Source: MPNP01 sp965116235
Lineage (GTDB): Bacteria; Pseudomonadota; Alphaproteobacteria; Rhodobacterales; Rhodobacteraceae
Direction of reading: 5' to 3'
DNA: 64,000 nt
Assembly (NCBI GenBank): GCA_965116235.1
Contig: OZ220496.1
Coordinates: 62,001 to 126,000 of the forward strand
Positions 9,050 through 17,861 of this stretch are shown here, piece after piece (position 1 is the first letter of the stretch; every line of letters begins with the position of its first letter). The position numbers and the translations under genes are program-made. Under the pieces are notes generated by a model. It was not told the origin of the DNA, did not search any database, and saw only the letters and a list, made by a program, of their open reading frames with translations.

Positions 9050-9961
9050 ATGCAGCCTGATCTGATGTCCTACAAAGATACGTTATCCACAGAAACCGCG
9101 TTTCGGCGCTACGAGGAGGTGCGAGTGCGGTTCCCTGCAGCGCACTTCCCGGAAACTTCGACACGCTGCAACGGCCTTGTCGATATCGCGGACCAGTTCG
9201 ATGCCTTCTTGCTCGACAGCTTCGGCGTACTGAACGTAGGCAATCGACCTATACCCGGAGCACATGAATGCATTGCTGAATTACGGGCCATGAGCAAGCA
9301 GTTGATCGTGCTGACCAACGCCGCCAGCGATACACGAACCGACGCTTTGGCAAAATATCACCGCCTCGGTTTTGACTTCACCATCGAGGAGATTGTCTCA
9401 AGCCGTGATGTTGCCTCGGCACGTTTGGAAGAAGTCGCCCCGGGTGCAGTCTGGGGCGCGATTGCGGCGTCCGAGGATCGGTTCGAAGATATTGTCGCCG
9501 ACGTCAGACACTGGGATGGTGGTGACGTGGACGGTATCCTCTTTCTTTCCAGCGTGGCGTTGACTCCCGACGTATTCACACACCTGCAAACGGCACTCAA
9601 GGCCAAGCCAATGCTTGTGTCTGTTGCCAACCCCGACCTTGTTGCTCCGCGCGAAACAGGGCTTAGCAAGGAGCCCGGCTATTACGCCCACGTACTGGCT
9701 GACAAGTTTCATCTCTCGCCAGCATTTTTCGGCAAACCGTTCGGCAATGCCTTTGAAGATGCCTTGCAACGACTTGACGGCATACCATCCGAGCGCATTG
9801 CGATGGTTGGAGACACGCTTCATACCGATATTCTCGGCGGTCGGGCCGCTGGGGCAAAAACCGTTCTTGTTCGTGACTTCGGGTTATTCGCCCAAACAGA
9901 TGTCAGCGATTACGTGGAACGCTCTGGAATAATCCCCGACTTTCAATGCAGTGGAATATAG
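9050..9961 (+). CDS. HAD-superfamily hydrolase, subfamily IIA
   Basis: Haloacid-dehalogenase-type hydrolase of 303 residues, probably a sugar-phosphate phosphatase of the NagD-like IIA group. Motif I is FLLDSFGVLNVG (the second Asp of the usual DxD is Phe here), followed by GNRPIPGA; motif II is VLTNAAS; motif III has Lys in FGKPFGNAFEDAL; motif IV is MVGDTLHTDILGG. The large insertion between motifs II and III is the C2 cap expected for class IIA. The start could be ATG at 9050 or 9065. The substitution in motif I suggests altered or absent phosphatase activity. It is separated from the upstream operon by 746 bases. Confidence 0.8.
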   Translation: MQPDLMSYKDTLSTETAFRRYEEVRVRFPAAHFPETSTRCNGLVDIADQFDAFLLDSFGVLNVGNRPIPGAHECIAELRAMSKQLIVLTNAASDTRTDALAKYHRLGFDFTIEEIVSSRDVASARLEEVAPGAVWGAIAASEDRFEDIVADVRHWDGGDVDGILFLSSVALTPDVFTHLQTALKAKPMLVSVANPDLVAPRETGLSKEPGYYAHVLADKFHLSPAFFGKPFGNAFEDALQRLDGIPSERIAMVGDTLHTDILGGRAAGAKTVLVRDFGLFAQTDVSDYVERSGIIPDFQCSGI

Positions 9962-10058
9962 GTTGCAGGAATTTCCATACTCGGACGCTCATGCCACCAG
10001 ATGCCAGGTTGGGTATTTGCACCAAGTCAATAGCGAAGATCAATGCAGTGCATTCGGC

Positions 10059-10952
10059 CTATCCTTTTTCGGCACCTGAAAGCGTCCCTGAGCGCACATA
10101 CTTCTGACTGACCAAAAACAGAATCAGAACCGGTGCAACAACCAGCAGCGCAGCAACAATCGTTTCTGGCTTGTTGATCGGGATATCGCTGGCAACGTCA
10201 TTCCCCAGCGCACCAGAGCTGCTGACGAGGACCGCAAGTCCGATAGGAAGACTGTAGAGTTCATCCTTGGTAAGCAGAACAAACGCGAGGAAATAGTTGC
10301 TCCAGTTTGCAAGAAAGCTGAAGAATGCCACAAGAGCGATCAATGACTTGGAAAGCGGCAGAGCCACCTTCAAAAATACCTGAAACCGGCTGGCACCATC
10401 TATCCGCGCCGAGTCAATGAGACCGCTCGGCAAAGATGTTGCATAGAAAATATAGGCCAGGTAGACACCAAACGGGAAAAATGCCGTGGCGATGATCATC
10501 CCCAGATAGCTATTGTTGAGGCCAAAGGCCTGCATCTGGAGAAAGATGGGCAAGGCGACCACGGTGTTCGGAGTAATCATTGCCACCAAGGTCAAAACCA
10601 GGATTGTTTTTCGAAGCGGAAAGTCGTAGGTCGCCAATACAAACCCGGCGGGCATCACCGCAACCAAAGACAAACCGACTCCCCCAACGGTGTAAATCGC
10701 CGAATTTAACGCCCACCGCCCAATTTGAAAATCATTGTAGGTGCTCAAATTGTGCCATGTATCACGCAGCATTGAGAAGCTGCCGAGGGCAAAGGGGCCG
10801 GAAGCGTAGAGTGTCGGTTCGTCACGGAAAGCCGCGAAGATCAGCCAAATCATGGGTGTGGCATAGAACACAAAGGCCAGCAGCAAGCTCAACCAGACCA
10901 GCACCCAGCCCACGCTGGATCCTACGTTTGCGTCAGGCGGCTTCGTGGACAT
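10059..10952 (-). CDS. Sugar ABC transporter permease, MalG type (second system)
   Basis: Permease subunit of 297 residues with about six membrane segments and the coupling loop GLIDSARIDGASRFQVF near residue 177. It is last in a five-gene operon encoding enolase-family enzyme, ATPase, binding protein, MalF-type permease and this subunit, and starts four bases after the MalF-type stop. The substrate is unknown; the co-encoded sugar-acid dehydratase suggests a sugar acid or a sugar oxidised after uptake. Confidence 0.9.
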   Translation of the reverse strand: MSTKPPDANVGSSVGWVLVWLSLLLAFVFYATPMIWLIFAAFRDEPTLYASGPFALGSFSMLRDTWHNLSTYNDFQIGRWALNSAIYTVGGVGLSLVAVMPAGFVLATYDFPLRKTILVLTLVAMITPNTVVALPIFLQMQAFGLNNSYLGMIIATAFFPFGVYLAYIFYATSLPSGLIDSARIDGASRFQVFLKVALPLSKSLIALVAFFSFLANWSNYFLAFVLLTKDELYSLPIGLAVLVSSSGALGNDVASDIPINKPETIVAALLVVAPVLILFLVSQKYVRSGTLSGAEKG

Positions 10953-10955
10953 GCC

Positions 10956-11876
10956 TCAGTCCATTTTGTAAAAGCGTGTGCCAAACACAACGCCAAGCGA
11001 GATGGCAACGGCGACGCCGAGCAACATGGTGCTCATGGCCGCCGATGCGCCGAAGTCTCCGAGATTGAAGGCGTATTGGAACGCCAGCTGGTTCACCGAC
11101 CAGTCGGGGCGTGAATATTGGGTTCCCGCAAGCGCCATCAGCTGGGGCTCAACAAACATCTGAATTCCGTTGGCAAATGACAAGACTGCCATGAGTGCCA
11201 GTGAGCGCCATACCATCGGCAGCTTGATCCGGATGGCAATTTGGAACTGATTGGCACCATCCACTCGGGATGCTTCTAGAATTTCACTCGAAACTCCTTT
11301 GAGCGACCCGCCAATGACAACAATCCATCCACCGGAATAGGCAAGAAATGCCATAAGTGAAAAAACGAGCGGATAGCCCATGTTTGATACCACTTCGCGT
11401 CGGTTTTCCCAGCCCAAAAGATCAAACAAAGCGGAAAACGGGCTGACTGACGGGTCCAAAAGGAACAGCCAAAGTATCACGATGGCCGAAGAGGTGATCG
11501 CTCCGGGCAAGAAAAATGACGTGCGCAAAACGGCCGCTTTTCGTTCCGAGAGGGCATCCAGCATCAAGGCAAGGCCCGCGACACATACGACCATCATCGT
11601 AAGCCAGATCGCCACATAGGTGAACACGTTCAGGATGCTTTCCGTCAGGCGGTAATCTTGCAGAACGAACTGATAGTTCGTGAGGCCCCAGAATACCCAG
11701 TCAATGGTATCCATGAAGCTCAATCCTAACGCGTAGAGCACAGGCGTGACACCAAAAAACAGCAACAATGCCAGGTATGGTGACAACATCACGAGGACAA
11801 ACCATCTGTCTTGCCTGCGTTGCCTGCCCGGGTCAGGTCGGGATGCATTACGATTTTGCATTGTCGGTTTTGTCAT
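10956..11876 (-). CDS. Sugar ABC transporter permease, MalF type (second system)
   Basis: Permease subunit of 306 residues. A basic N-terminal tail precedes the first membrane segment (VMLSPYLALLLFFGVTPVLY), and the coupling loop EILEASRVDGANQFQIAIR lies near residue 197. It pairs with the MalG-type subunit. A hairpin at 11905-11926 lies between its start and the upstream binding-protein gene. Confidence 0.9.
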   Translation of the reverse strand: MTKPTMQNRNASRPDPGRQRRQDRWFVLVMLSPYLALLLFFGVTPVLYALGLSFMDTIDWVFWGLTNYQFVLQDYRLTESILNVFTYVAIWLTMMVVCVAGLALMLDALSERKAAVLRTSFFLPGAITSSAIVILWLFLLDPSVSPFSALFDLLGWENRREVVSNMGYPLVFSLMAFLAYSGGWIVVIGGSLKGVSSEILEASRVDGANQFQIAIRIKLPMVWRSLALMAVLSFANGIQMFVEPQLMALAGTQYSRPDWSVNQLAFQYAFNLGDFGASAAMSTMLLGVAVAISLGVVFGTRFYKMD

Positions 11877-11904
11877 GCACTGAGGTCCGCCTTCATCAAA
11901 ATCT

Positions 11905-11926
11905 GGGGGCGATCAGTATCGCCCCC
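11905..11926 (-). promoter_or_regulatory. Intercistronic hairpin between binding protein and permease
   Basis: Inverted repeat GGGGGCGAT / ATCGCCCCC with a 4-base loop (CAGT), in the 61-base gap after the second binding-protein gene. GC-rich, with no clear U-tract. It has the same position and form as the hairpins at 3069-3095 and 30331-30357. Confidence 0.72.
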
Positions 11927-11937
11927 GATTTGAGTGC

Positions 11938-13191
11938 TTAGTTGGCGATTCGGTATCCCGCAACCTTGGCTGAGTTTTCAATTTCGGCGGCATAGGCATC
12001 GAGCTTGTCAACAATGCTGTCATCGCTTGCGCCGTCAATCTTTGAAAAAGCCGCCATGATGTCGAACCTGTAACCACCATACGATGGATGGCCATAGGCC
12101 GCAGAGATTTCCATCTTGTCGTAAACATCATTGACTGCATACCATGGATCATTCACGACACGATCACGCCACACGGCCGAACTTTCCGCATGGGCCGGCA
12201 TGGTCGTTGCGATGCCCTGCAGCCCAGTGTCCGTTGTCATCCAAGTCAACAGCTGGATGACCTCATCCGGGTGCTGGGTCTTATGATAACCACCAAACAC
12301 ACCTCCGCCCCAACTCCAGGTGACAGGCTGGTCCTGATTGGCCCATTTGAGTGATTCCGACGCAGCCAAAATGCCGCCTGGCAATTCATACAGTGGCCGC
12401 ATCACGTGCTCGCCGTACCATGTCGGGCCAACGAACATCAAAAGTTTTCCCTCTTTGGCATCCTGTACGAAAGCGGGCTCAAACGGTCCATGCTGACTCA
12501 GTGCACCATTTTCGCGCAGCTGATCAACCATGCTTGCAGCGGCGATGCAGCCATCTGAAGAAAAGTCAATCCGAATGGTGTCCGTCGAGCCTTCAACCAG
12601 AAAGCCGGGCTCACAGCCACCCGCAATCAACATGTTCAGAATCGGCGTCGGTTGTGTTCCAGAGCCAACAATCAACCCATTCTCTGCTGCGACCTGGCCG
12701 ATTTTACCGAACTCTTCCCACGTGGTTGGAACAGACAGCCCCAGCTCGTCAAATTTGGGCCTGTCATACCAGACAATGAAATGCGCGAGGTCGTTGCGCA
12801 GGCACAACAGTCGACCGTCGCCGCTTTGACAGGGTGACAAAGCCCCCGGCAGAAAGCTGGGCACGACGGATGAGGCCAGCTTGTCAGAGATGTCCATCAG
12901 GTAGTTGGAACGGCGCGTGGACAGTTGCGCAATCTGCTGCAAATCCGCGATGAAAATCGCGTCCGGCACATCATCTCCCGACCGCATCGCCAGCTGCAAT
13001 TTTGCAGTTTGATCCGGCGGTGCAACCGTGACGACTTCAAGTTCGATATCATCGTGTGCCGCGTCAAAAGCCTTGAACGGCTCAATTCGGGCCGTGTCTG
13101 ACCAGACAATGAGCTTGACCGGATCAGCCATTACAACGCCCGCTGCAAGTGCTGCAACCGTTGCCAGAAGTGCTGTCATCAATTGTTTCAT
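11938..13191 (-). CDS. Sugar ABC transporter substrate-binding protein (second system)
   Basis: Periplasmic binding protein of 417 residues with a clean signal peptide (MKQLMTALLATVAALAAG, cleavage near VVMA-DP). The mature chain begins with the typical VKLIVWSDTARIEPFKAF strand-helix of family 1 SBPs. It supplies the permease pair at 10059-11876. The gene is separated from the ATPase gene upstream by about 20 bases and is followed by a strong hairpin that probably lets it be made in excess. Confidence 0.88.
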   Translation of the reverse strand: MKQLMTALLATVAALAAGVVMADPVKLIVWSDTARIEPFKAFDAAHDDIELEVVTVAPPDQTAKLQLAMRSGDDVPDAIFIADLQQIAQLSTRRSNYLMDISDKLASSVVPSFLPGALSPCQSGDGRLLCLRNDLAHFIVWYDRPKFDELGLSVPTTWEEFGKIGQVAAENGLIVGSGTQPTPILNMLIAGGCEPGFLVEGSTDTIRIDFSSDGCIAAASMVDQLRENGALSQHGPFEPAFVQDAKEGKLLMFVGPTWYGEHVMRPLYELPGGILAASESLKWANQDQPVTWSWGGGVFGGYHKTQHPDEVIQLLTWMTTDTGLQGIATTMPAHAESSAVWRDRVVNDPWYAVNDVYDKMEISAAYGHPSYGGYRFDIMAAFSKIDGASDDSIVDKLDAYAAEIENSAKVAGYRIAN

Positions 13192-13212
13192 CGTATTTCC
13201 TCCCCTGGTTAC

Positions 13213-14301
13213 CTATTCAGAAATTGAAAGTCCCTGTGCATCAAACACGTGGAATTCTTGCGTCGGCATGATCACTGAAACGCGGTCTCCCTTCGCAAAT
13301 TCAGAATCCGCGCTCAGCTGGGCAACAAGCGGTGGTATGTCACCACTGATGATATGCGCATAACTGACATTGCCCAACTGCTCGTGAGCCAGAATTTCTC
13401 CCTCGACAACCACGTCCTGCGACCGTTTTGTTCCGGCCGGTTCCAGCCGCAACGCTTCAGGTCGGATGCCAAGCGTGAGCGCGGCCCCGCATGTAAGTGT
13501 ATGTCTCCCCAGATCCACTTTTTGTAGCGCATGCAACTCCACGATTGCTATGCCCGATGCGTCTGCTTTTGCCGGCAAGAAATTCATTCTGGGTGATCCA
13601 ATAAAGCCAGCCACAAACAGATTGCTTGGGTTATGGTAGAGTTCGAGAGGCGAGCCGATCTGCTGGATCTTTCCATCGTCGAAGGCCACAATGCGATCGG
13701 CCAGCGTCATGGCTTCGGTCTGGTCATGCGTAACATACACCATGGTTGAACGAAGCTCACGATGAAGCTTTTCGATTTCAAGGCGTGTGTCCACACGGAG
13801 AGCAGCGTCAAGATTGGACAGCGGTTCGTCAAACAGGAAAACGTCCGGATCACGTACAATCGCTCGTCCAATTGCGACACGCTGACGTTGTCCCCCAGAC
13901 AGCTGAGAAGGCCTTCGATTGAGCAGCTCGGTCAGTTTCAGAATGTGGGCCGCGTCATGTACACGCTCTTTAATTTCCCTTTTCGGTGTTCGGTTCAATC
14001 GCAGGTTGAATGCAATATTTTCAAAGACGGACATGTGTGGATAGAGTGCATAGGATTGAAATACCATCGCGACCCCGCGGTCAGCTGGCGCGGTATAGGT
14101 AACGTCGCGACCACCGATCCATACCTGTCCTGATGTCACATCTTCTAAACCCGCGAGAATCCTGAGCATTGTGGATTTCCCGGACCCTGAGGGGCCCACA
14201 AAAACAACAAATTCACCATCGTCAATCTCGAGATCGACATCAGAGATGACTTCAAGAGAGCCAAATGATTTTTTGACGTTTTGCAGTGCGACTTTCGACA
14301 T
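13213..14301 (-). CDS. Sugar ABC transporter ATP-binding protein (second system)
   Basis: MalK/UgpC-type ATPase of 362 residues when started at the ATG at 14301. The frame is open further upstream, but that part overlaps the enolase-family gene, and the homologous N-terminus MSKVALQNVKKSFG begins here. Walker A GPSGSGKST is at residues 36-44, followed by LSGGQRQRVAIGRA and VFLFDEPLSNLDA, and a TOBE-type C-terminal domain. It lies four bases after the enolase-family gene in the same operon. Confidence 0.92.
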   Translation of the reverse strand: MSKVALQNVKKSFGSLEVISDVDLEIDDGEFVVFVGPSGSGKSTMLRILAGLEDVTSGQVWIGGRDVTYTAPADRGVAMVFQSYALYPHMSVFENIAFNLRLNRTPKREIKERVHDAAHILKLTELLNRRPSQLSGGQRQRVAIGRAIVRDPDVFLFDEPLSNLDAALRVDTRLEIEKLHRELRSTMVYVTHDQTEAMTLADRIVAFDDGKIQQIGSPLELYHNPSNLFVAGFIGSPRMNFLPAKADASGIAIVELHALQKVDLGRHTLTCGAALTLGIRPEALRLEPAGTKRSQDVVVEGEILAHEQLGNVSYAHIISGDIPPLVAQLSADSEFAKGDRVSVIMPTQEFHVFDAQGLSISE

Positions 14302-14305
14302 TGTT

Positions 14306-15436
14306 TCAGTCTCGCCGCTCATCGACGATGATTTTCGCCAATGCCCTTTCATCCAAGCTTTGGCGATCAAGGCGATGTCCGATTCCCGGCTCTTGAGATA
14401 TGTGCAGCCGGCCATCGACTATCGAAATGGCGCCCTGATCCCTAAGCGTGTGGATATGCGATTCGTTAAAGATAATCTGTTCATAGAAATCGTTGTTTTC
14501 GATTGCTCCACACAGTTGAGCATTTTCCAGCCCCATGCCATGGATCTGCGACCGCATGCCAAAACTGTCCGAAAGATGCGCGATCTTCATTGAGCCGGTG
14601 AAACCGCCCTTGAAGTGGAAACTGACACGTATCATGTCCAACGCCTTTGCCTCGATCCAGCTCGCGGCATTCCAGTGAACTCCATCCGATGTCTCGGCGG
14701 CTAGAATGGGAATATCCAACTTGCCCGCCAGCTTCTCGTAGCTGCCCAGATGGAATTCACGCATGGGTTCCTCATACCAAAAGTACCCTTCGTCCTGGAG
14801 AACCTTTCCAACCACCAATGCATCCGTATAATCCCAACCGGCCGAACCATCGAACATCAAGGGAGCGTCGGGTCCGATCCAGCGACGCAACGCCCGGATC
14901 AGTTCAATGTCTTCCTTGACCTCCCCCCAAGCGTGCAGCTTGAAGGCGCCAAATCCGACATCCCGACATGTTTTGATGTTTCGCTCGTAAGTATCCAGAT
15001 TGGCCCATGTCGCGGTTGACGCGTAGGCCGGGATGGAGGTTCGGCATCCCCCAAGAAGGACATGGATAGGCAATTGAGCGATTTTTGACTTCAAGTCCCA
15101 GCATAACATGTCGATCAGTCCCAGTTGCCGTTGATGGAATTCTTCCATCCGATCGACTTCCCAGACTTTGGTCCACATGGCTCCGGTCATGAGCGGATTT
15201 TCACCAACAAAATGAGCAAACCGACGACGCACGACGTCCAAAACGGCATCCCCCATTTCAACGGTAACAAAGCCGCTTTCACCGCTGTCGGTCTCCATCA
15301 GAATCGAAGCCAGACGTGGCCCCTCACCATCCGGCAGGCCTCCGTGAGAGGTTGGCAACCCCCGACGCCACATGATCTGAGGCGCGCGCGTGGTTTCATG
15401 AACCCAACATGTGAATCTAGAAATTTGCATCCGCAT
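14306..15436 (-). CDS. Mandelate racemase/enolase-superfamily sugar-acid dehydratase
   Basis: Enolase-superfamily enzyme of 376 residues, probably a sugar-acid dehydratase. The barrel shows the first metal ligand in MFDGSAGWD, the second in YEEPM, the third in AAETSDGVHW and a His in SQIHGMG, the usual mandelate-racemase-group pattern; the Lys strand reads AFKLHAW. It is the first gene of the operon encoding the second sugar transporter, so it probably dehydrates the acid form of the imported sugar. The start is ATG at 15436 or 15430. It may serve the L-fucose-type pathway at 17862-22932, but that set already has a UxaA-type dehydratase, so a different sugar acid is equally possible. Confidence 0.82.
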   Translation of the reverse strand: MRMQISRFTCWVHETTRAPQIMWRRGLPTSHGGLPDGEGPRLASILMETDSGESGFVTVEMGDAVLDVVRRRFAHFVGENPLMTGAMWTKVWEVDRMEEFHQRQLGLIDMLCWDLKSKIAQLPIHVLLGGCRTSIPAYASTATWANLDTYERNIKTCRDVGFGAFKLHAWGEVKEDIELIRALRRWIGPDAPLMFDGSAGWDYTDALVVGKVLQDEGYFWYEEPMREFHLGSYEKLAGKLDIPILAAETSDGVHWNAASWIEAKALDMIRVSFHFKGGFTGSMKIAHLSDSFGMRSQIHGMGLENAQLCGAIENNDFYEQIIFNESHIHTLRDQGAISIVDGRLHISQEPGIGHRLDRQSLDERALAKIIVDERRD

Positions 15437-15654
15437 CTCGTTTTAATTGCATTATAATATATAATAAATACATTTTTAATATATTAAATATTTTATAATA
15501 ACGGGCGCACTCATTGTCACCATTGTTTCGACAGAACTCTTGAAAACGGTGTTTTTCTGCTAACGCTTGGAACAGCTGCAAAGGTTCGAAACAGCACGAC
15601 AGGAGAGTTCGGCAAGTATTTTCTGCAGCGATTTCAGTCGTCGAGTTGACCCGA

Positions 15655-16130
15655 ATGGGGCCGAATGATGATATCCAGGCATGGTTTAAGAAGCAGCGTT
15701 TGGTCTGTTGGAGCGTACTGCTCCCATTGCGGCTTGTTCCGTGTCCATTGCAATGCTCAACATCCCAAGATGACGCATCAGTGCCAAGATTGTCCATCCA
15801 AACCGTTTTCTCGGTCAGGAGGTAAATGTCGATGCACAAATCCAAATTGAGCTATCCGGTTTGGTAGATCGCATGGCATCTATCCGCAACCAATTGCAAG
15901 GAGTGTCCAACATGAACCGGCATAGGGATCTGAGCGTTACGCAAAAGTCAGACCAGTTTATGGCCAACAATTGGGAAAAAGGCTCTAAATGCGATAATTC
16001 AGCATGGAAGGGGCCATGTCGGCAAAAACGCTTCGGACAAACTCCGAAAAGAACGAGAAACGATAGGCAAGACAAGTCACGGTTGGCAGCAAGAGACAAG
16101 TCAACAAGCCGTTGATCGCTCAAATCCATG
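15655..16130 (+). pseudogene. Decayed IS1595-family transposase
   Basis: Protein-like pieces in all three plus frames line up in order with an IS1595-family transposase: DDIQAWFKKQRL, then a zinc-ribbon segment YCSHCG...CQDC, then SKLSYPVW-stop-IA, then GVSNMNRHRDLSVTQKS, and a last weak piece with GRGHVGK. At least three frame changes and one internal TAG make it non-functional. The catalytic core is not recognisable. It is a different subgroup from the element at 50061-60463, because it keeps the N-terminal zinc ribbon. Confidence 0.7.
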
Positions 16131-16571
16131 AACTTTTATGTGATGAATCATGGAACTGATCGATAATTTTATATCACCTGATAGAGAGTCATTGTAATGG
16201 AATTGATAATAACTTCCCCGCAATAAGGGATCCCCTCATACATGATTCAAAATCAGCATCACAAAGGAAACGATGTGTCAAAGGAAAGGGATACGCGTCA
16301 TGAAGAAAACCGGAAAGGTCGTTCCAATATCGGTTCCGGCTTTCACATCATTCGTGCCTGTCGAGCAAGGCTCAACTGGTAAAGGAGATCCATGTACCGA
16401 CAGCGCCAGGACAATGAGCCTAGAGGCAGCCGGAGAAGTACAAGGTTACATTTGAAAAACCAGATCCTAAATCAGGGGATCAAGATACCGATGTATGCAA
16501 TCTCATTTGTAAGTTTAGTGAGCAAAGTCGGCGTGTTGGTATGATCAAAAGGGAAACGAGCGAAGATCGCC
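16131..16571. other. AT-rich upstream region of the GntR gene, no gene seen
   Basis: About 440 bases, distinctly AT-rich at 16140-16220. It probably holds the promoter of the regulator gene and the edge of the dead insertion sequence. No coding frame is convincing. Confidence 0.45.
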
Positions 16572-17273
16572 ATGTCTTTAGAAATGCTTGAAAAAATTCA
16601 AATTCCGACTTCGGTCAGTGAACTGCCACGACATCCGAACGTGGGTTTTGAAAAATTTTTTGAAGCGTTGGGAGAAGGTCGCCTAAGGGCCGGAGCAACC
16701 CATACCCAGGCCCAACTCTGCGAGCAGCTTGATATTTCTCTTTCGCCATTGCGTGAAACGCTAGTCCTCCTGGAGGAGTATGGGCTGATTGACATTAAGC
16801 AGAGATCTGGAATCACGATCATCAACCCCGAGCTGTCATTCGTACGCGAAAACTATCAATTCCGAATATTAATTGAACTCGAAGCGCTGAAAGCCTTTGT
16901 CGGCAACGTTCCAGACGGATGGATGGAGGCCGTGCGAGATCGGCACAAAGACGTCATGTCAAATCTTGACACCGCAAAACCCACGACAAAAACAATCAGC
17001 GCATTTATAGCACTCGACCAATTTTTTCACTTTAGTCTAGTCTCGGCGCTGAAAAACAAGTCTATCCTGTCGACCCATACCCGCTTGCAACAAAATATCC
17101 GAATGGTTCGGGCCATGCACAAGACGTCAGCGTATACAAATAATCTCATGGACGCAGCGCGAGAACATTTGGAACTGCTCGACCATATCGAAAACGAAGA
17201 TTTAGACCACGCGTCGCAATGCATTCGTCGCCATTTTGAATCTTCTATTTTTCGAGTTGTCGTGAACCCTTGA
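16572..17273 (+). CDS. GntR-family transcriptional regulator (FCD domain)
   Basis: DNA-binding regulator of 233 residues. A winged helix-turn-helix occupies about residues 25-80 (TQAQLCEQLDISLSPLRETL), and an all-helical FCD ligand-binding domain about 90-225, with metal/ligand-type residues around RILIELEALKAF and HFSLVSAL. FCD-type GntR proteins commonly sense sugar acids and repress their catabolic operons. It sits between the enolase/transporter operon on its left and the L-fucose-type operon on its right, both transcribed leftward, and probably controls one or both. It overlaps neither and has its own upstream region. Confidence 0.88.
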   Translation: MSLEMLEKIQIPTSVSELPRHPNVGFEKFFEALGEGRLRAGATHTQAQLCEQLDISLSPLRETLVLLEEYGLIDIKQRSGITIINPELSFVRENYQFRILIELEALKAFVGNVPDGWMEAVRDRHKDVMSNLDTAKPTTKTISAFIALDQFFHFSLVSALKNKSILSTHTRLQQNIRMVRAMHKTSAYTNNLMDAAREHLELLDHIENEDLDHASQCIRRHFESSIFRVVVNP

Positions 17274-17861
17274 TGCCCACAGAACGACACTGGAAGCGGA
17301 ACCGAAGTTCAACACCATTCGTCGCGTGTCGGATCTCAGTCATAGACTAAAACTTCGTCGTGCCATCGCGATAGATGCCCAGGACTTCGCCGGTCAAAAT
17401 TACTGGCTCAAAAAATTGGATACGACAAAAAACGACACCAACCCCGCGGGCGATGGGATCAATTCCGAAACCGATGCCGGAGCAATTGACGATCAGGCGA
17501 TGCCAGGGCATGACGGTGATCAGGGAGCACACTTTCCGATACCATGTGCAAGAGGCAGAACGAATCCTCATGCATCCACGTTCCCCTTCCTACCGTGTCA
17601 AATTTCAGTTTGGGTCCCAATTGGCTTGATCTTTGCCGCATAAGCGTTGGTCTTATCGGTCATCGGGTTCAAGAAACTCAGGCTCTCCGGGCGTGCCGAA
17701 TGGCCTCAGGGTTCAAAACCTGCTCCCTCAACTTGTGTCACCCAATTCGCAGACTCGACCGTCACACCAGAAAATTCATGGCTTGGTCCAGGAATTGACT
17801 CGGAAGCTCAAGTCCCCATGCAACAATTGCAAGGTGTTTTCCCGTTATCACGCGTATCATT
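17274..17861. other. 588-base stretch with no convincing gene
   Basis: Lies between the convergent GntR gene and the FAH-family gene. Open frames up to about 105 codons occur on both strands, but none shows a domain, signal or ribosome-binding site I can support. Confidence 0.45.
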
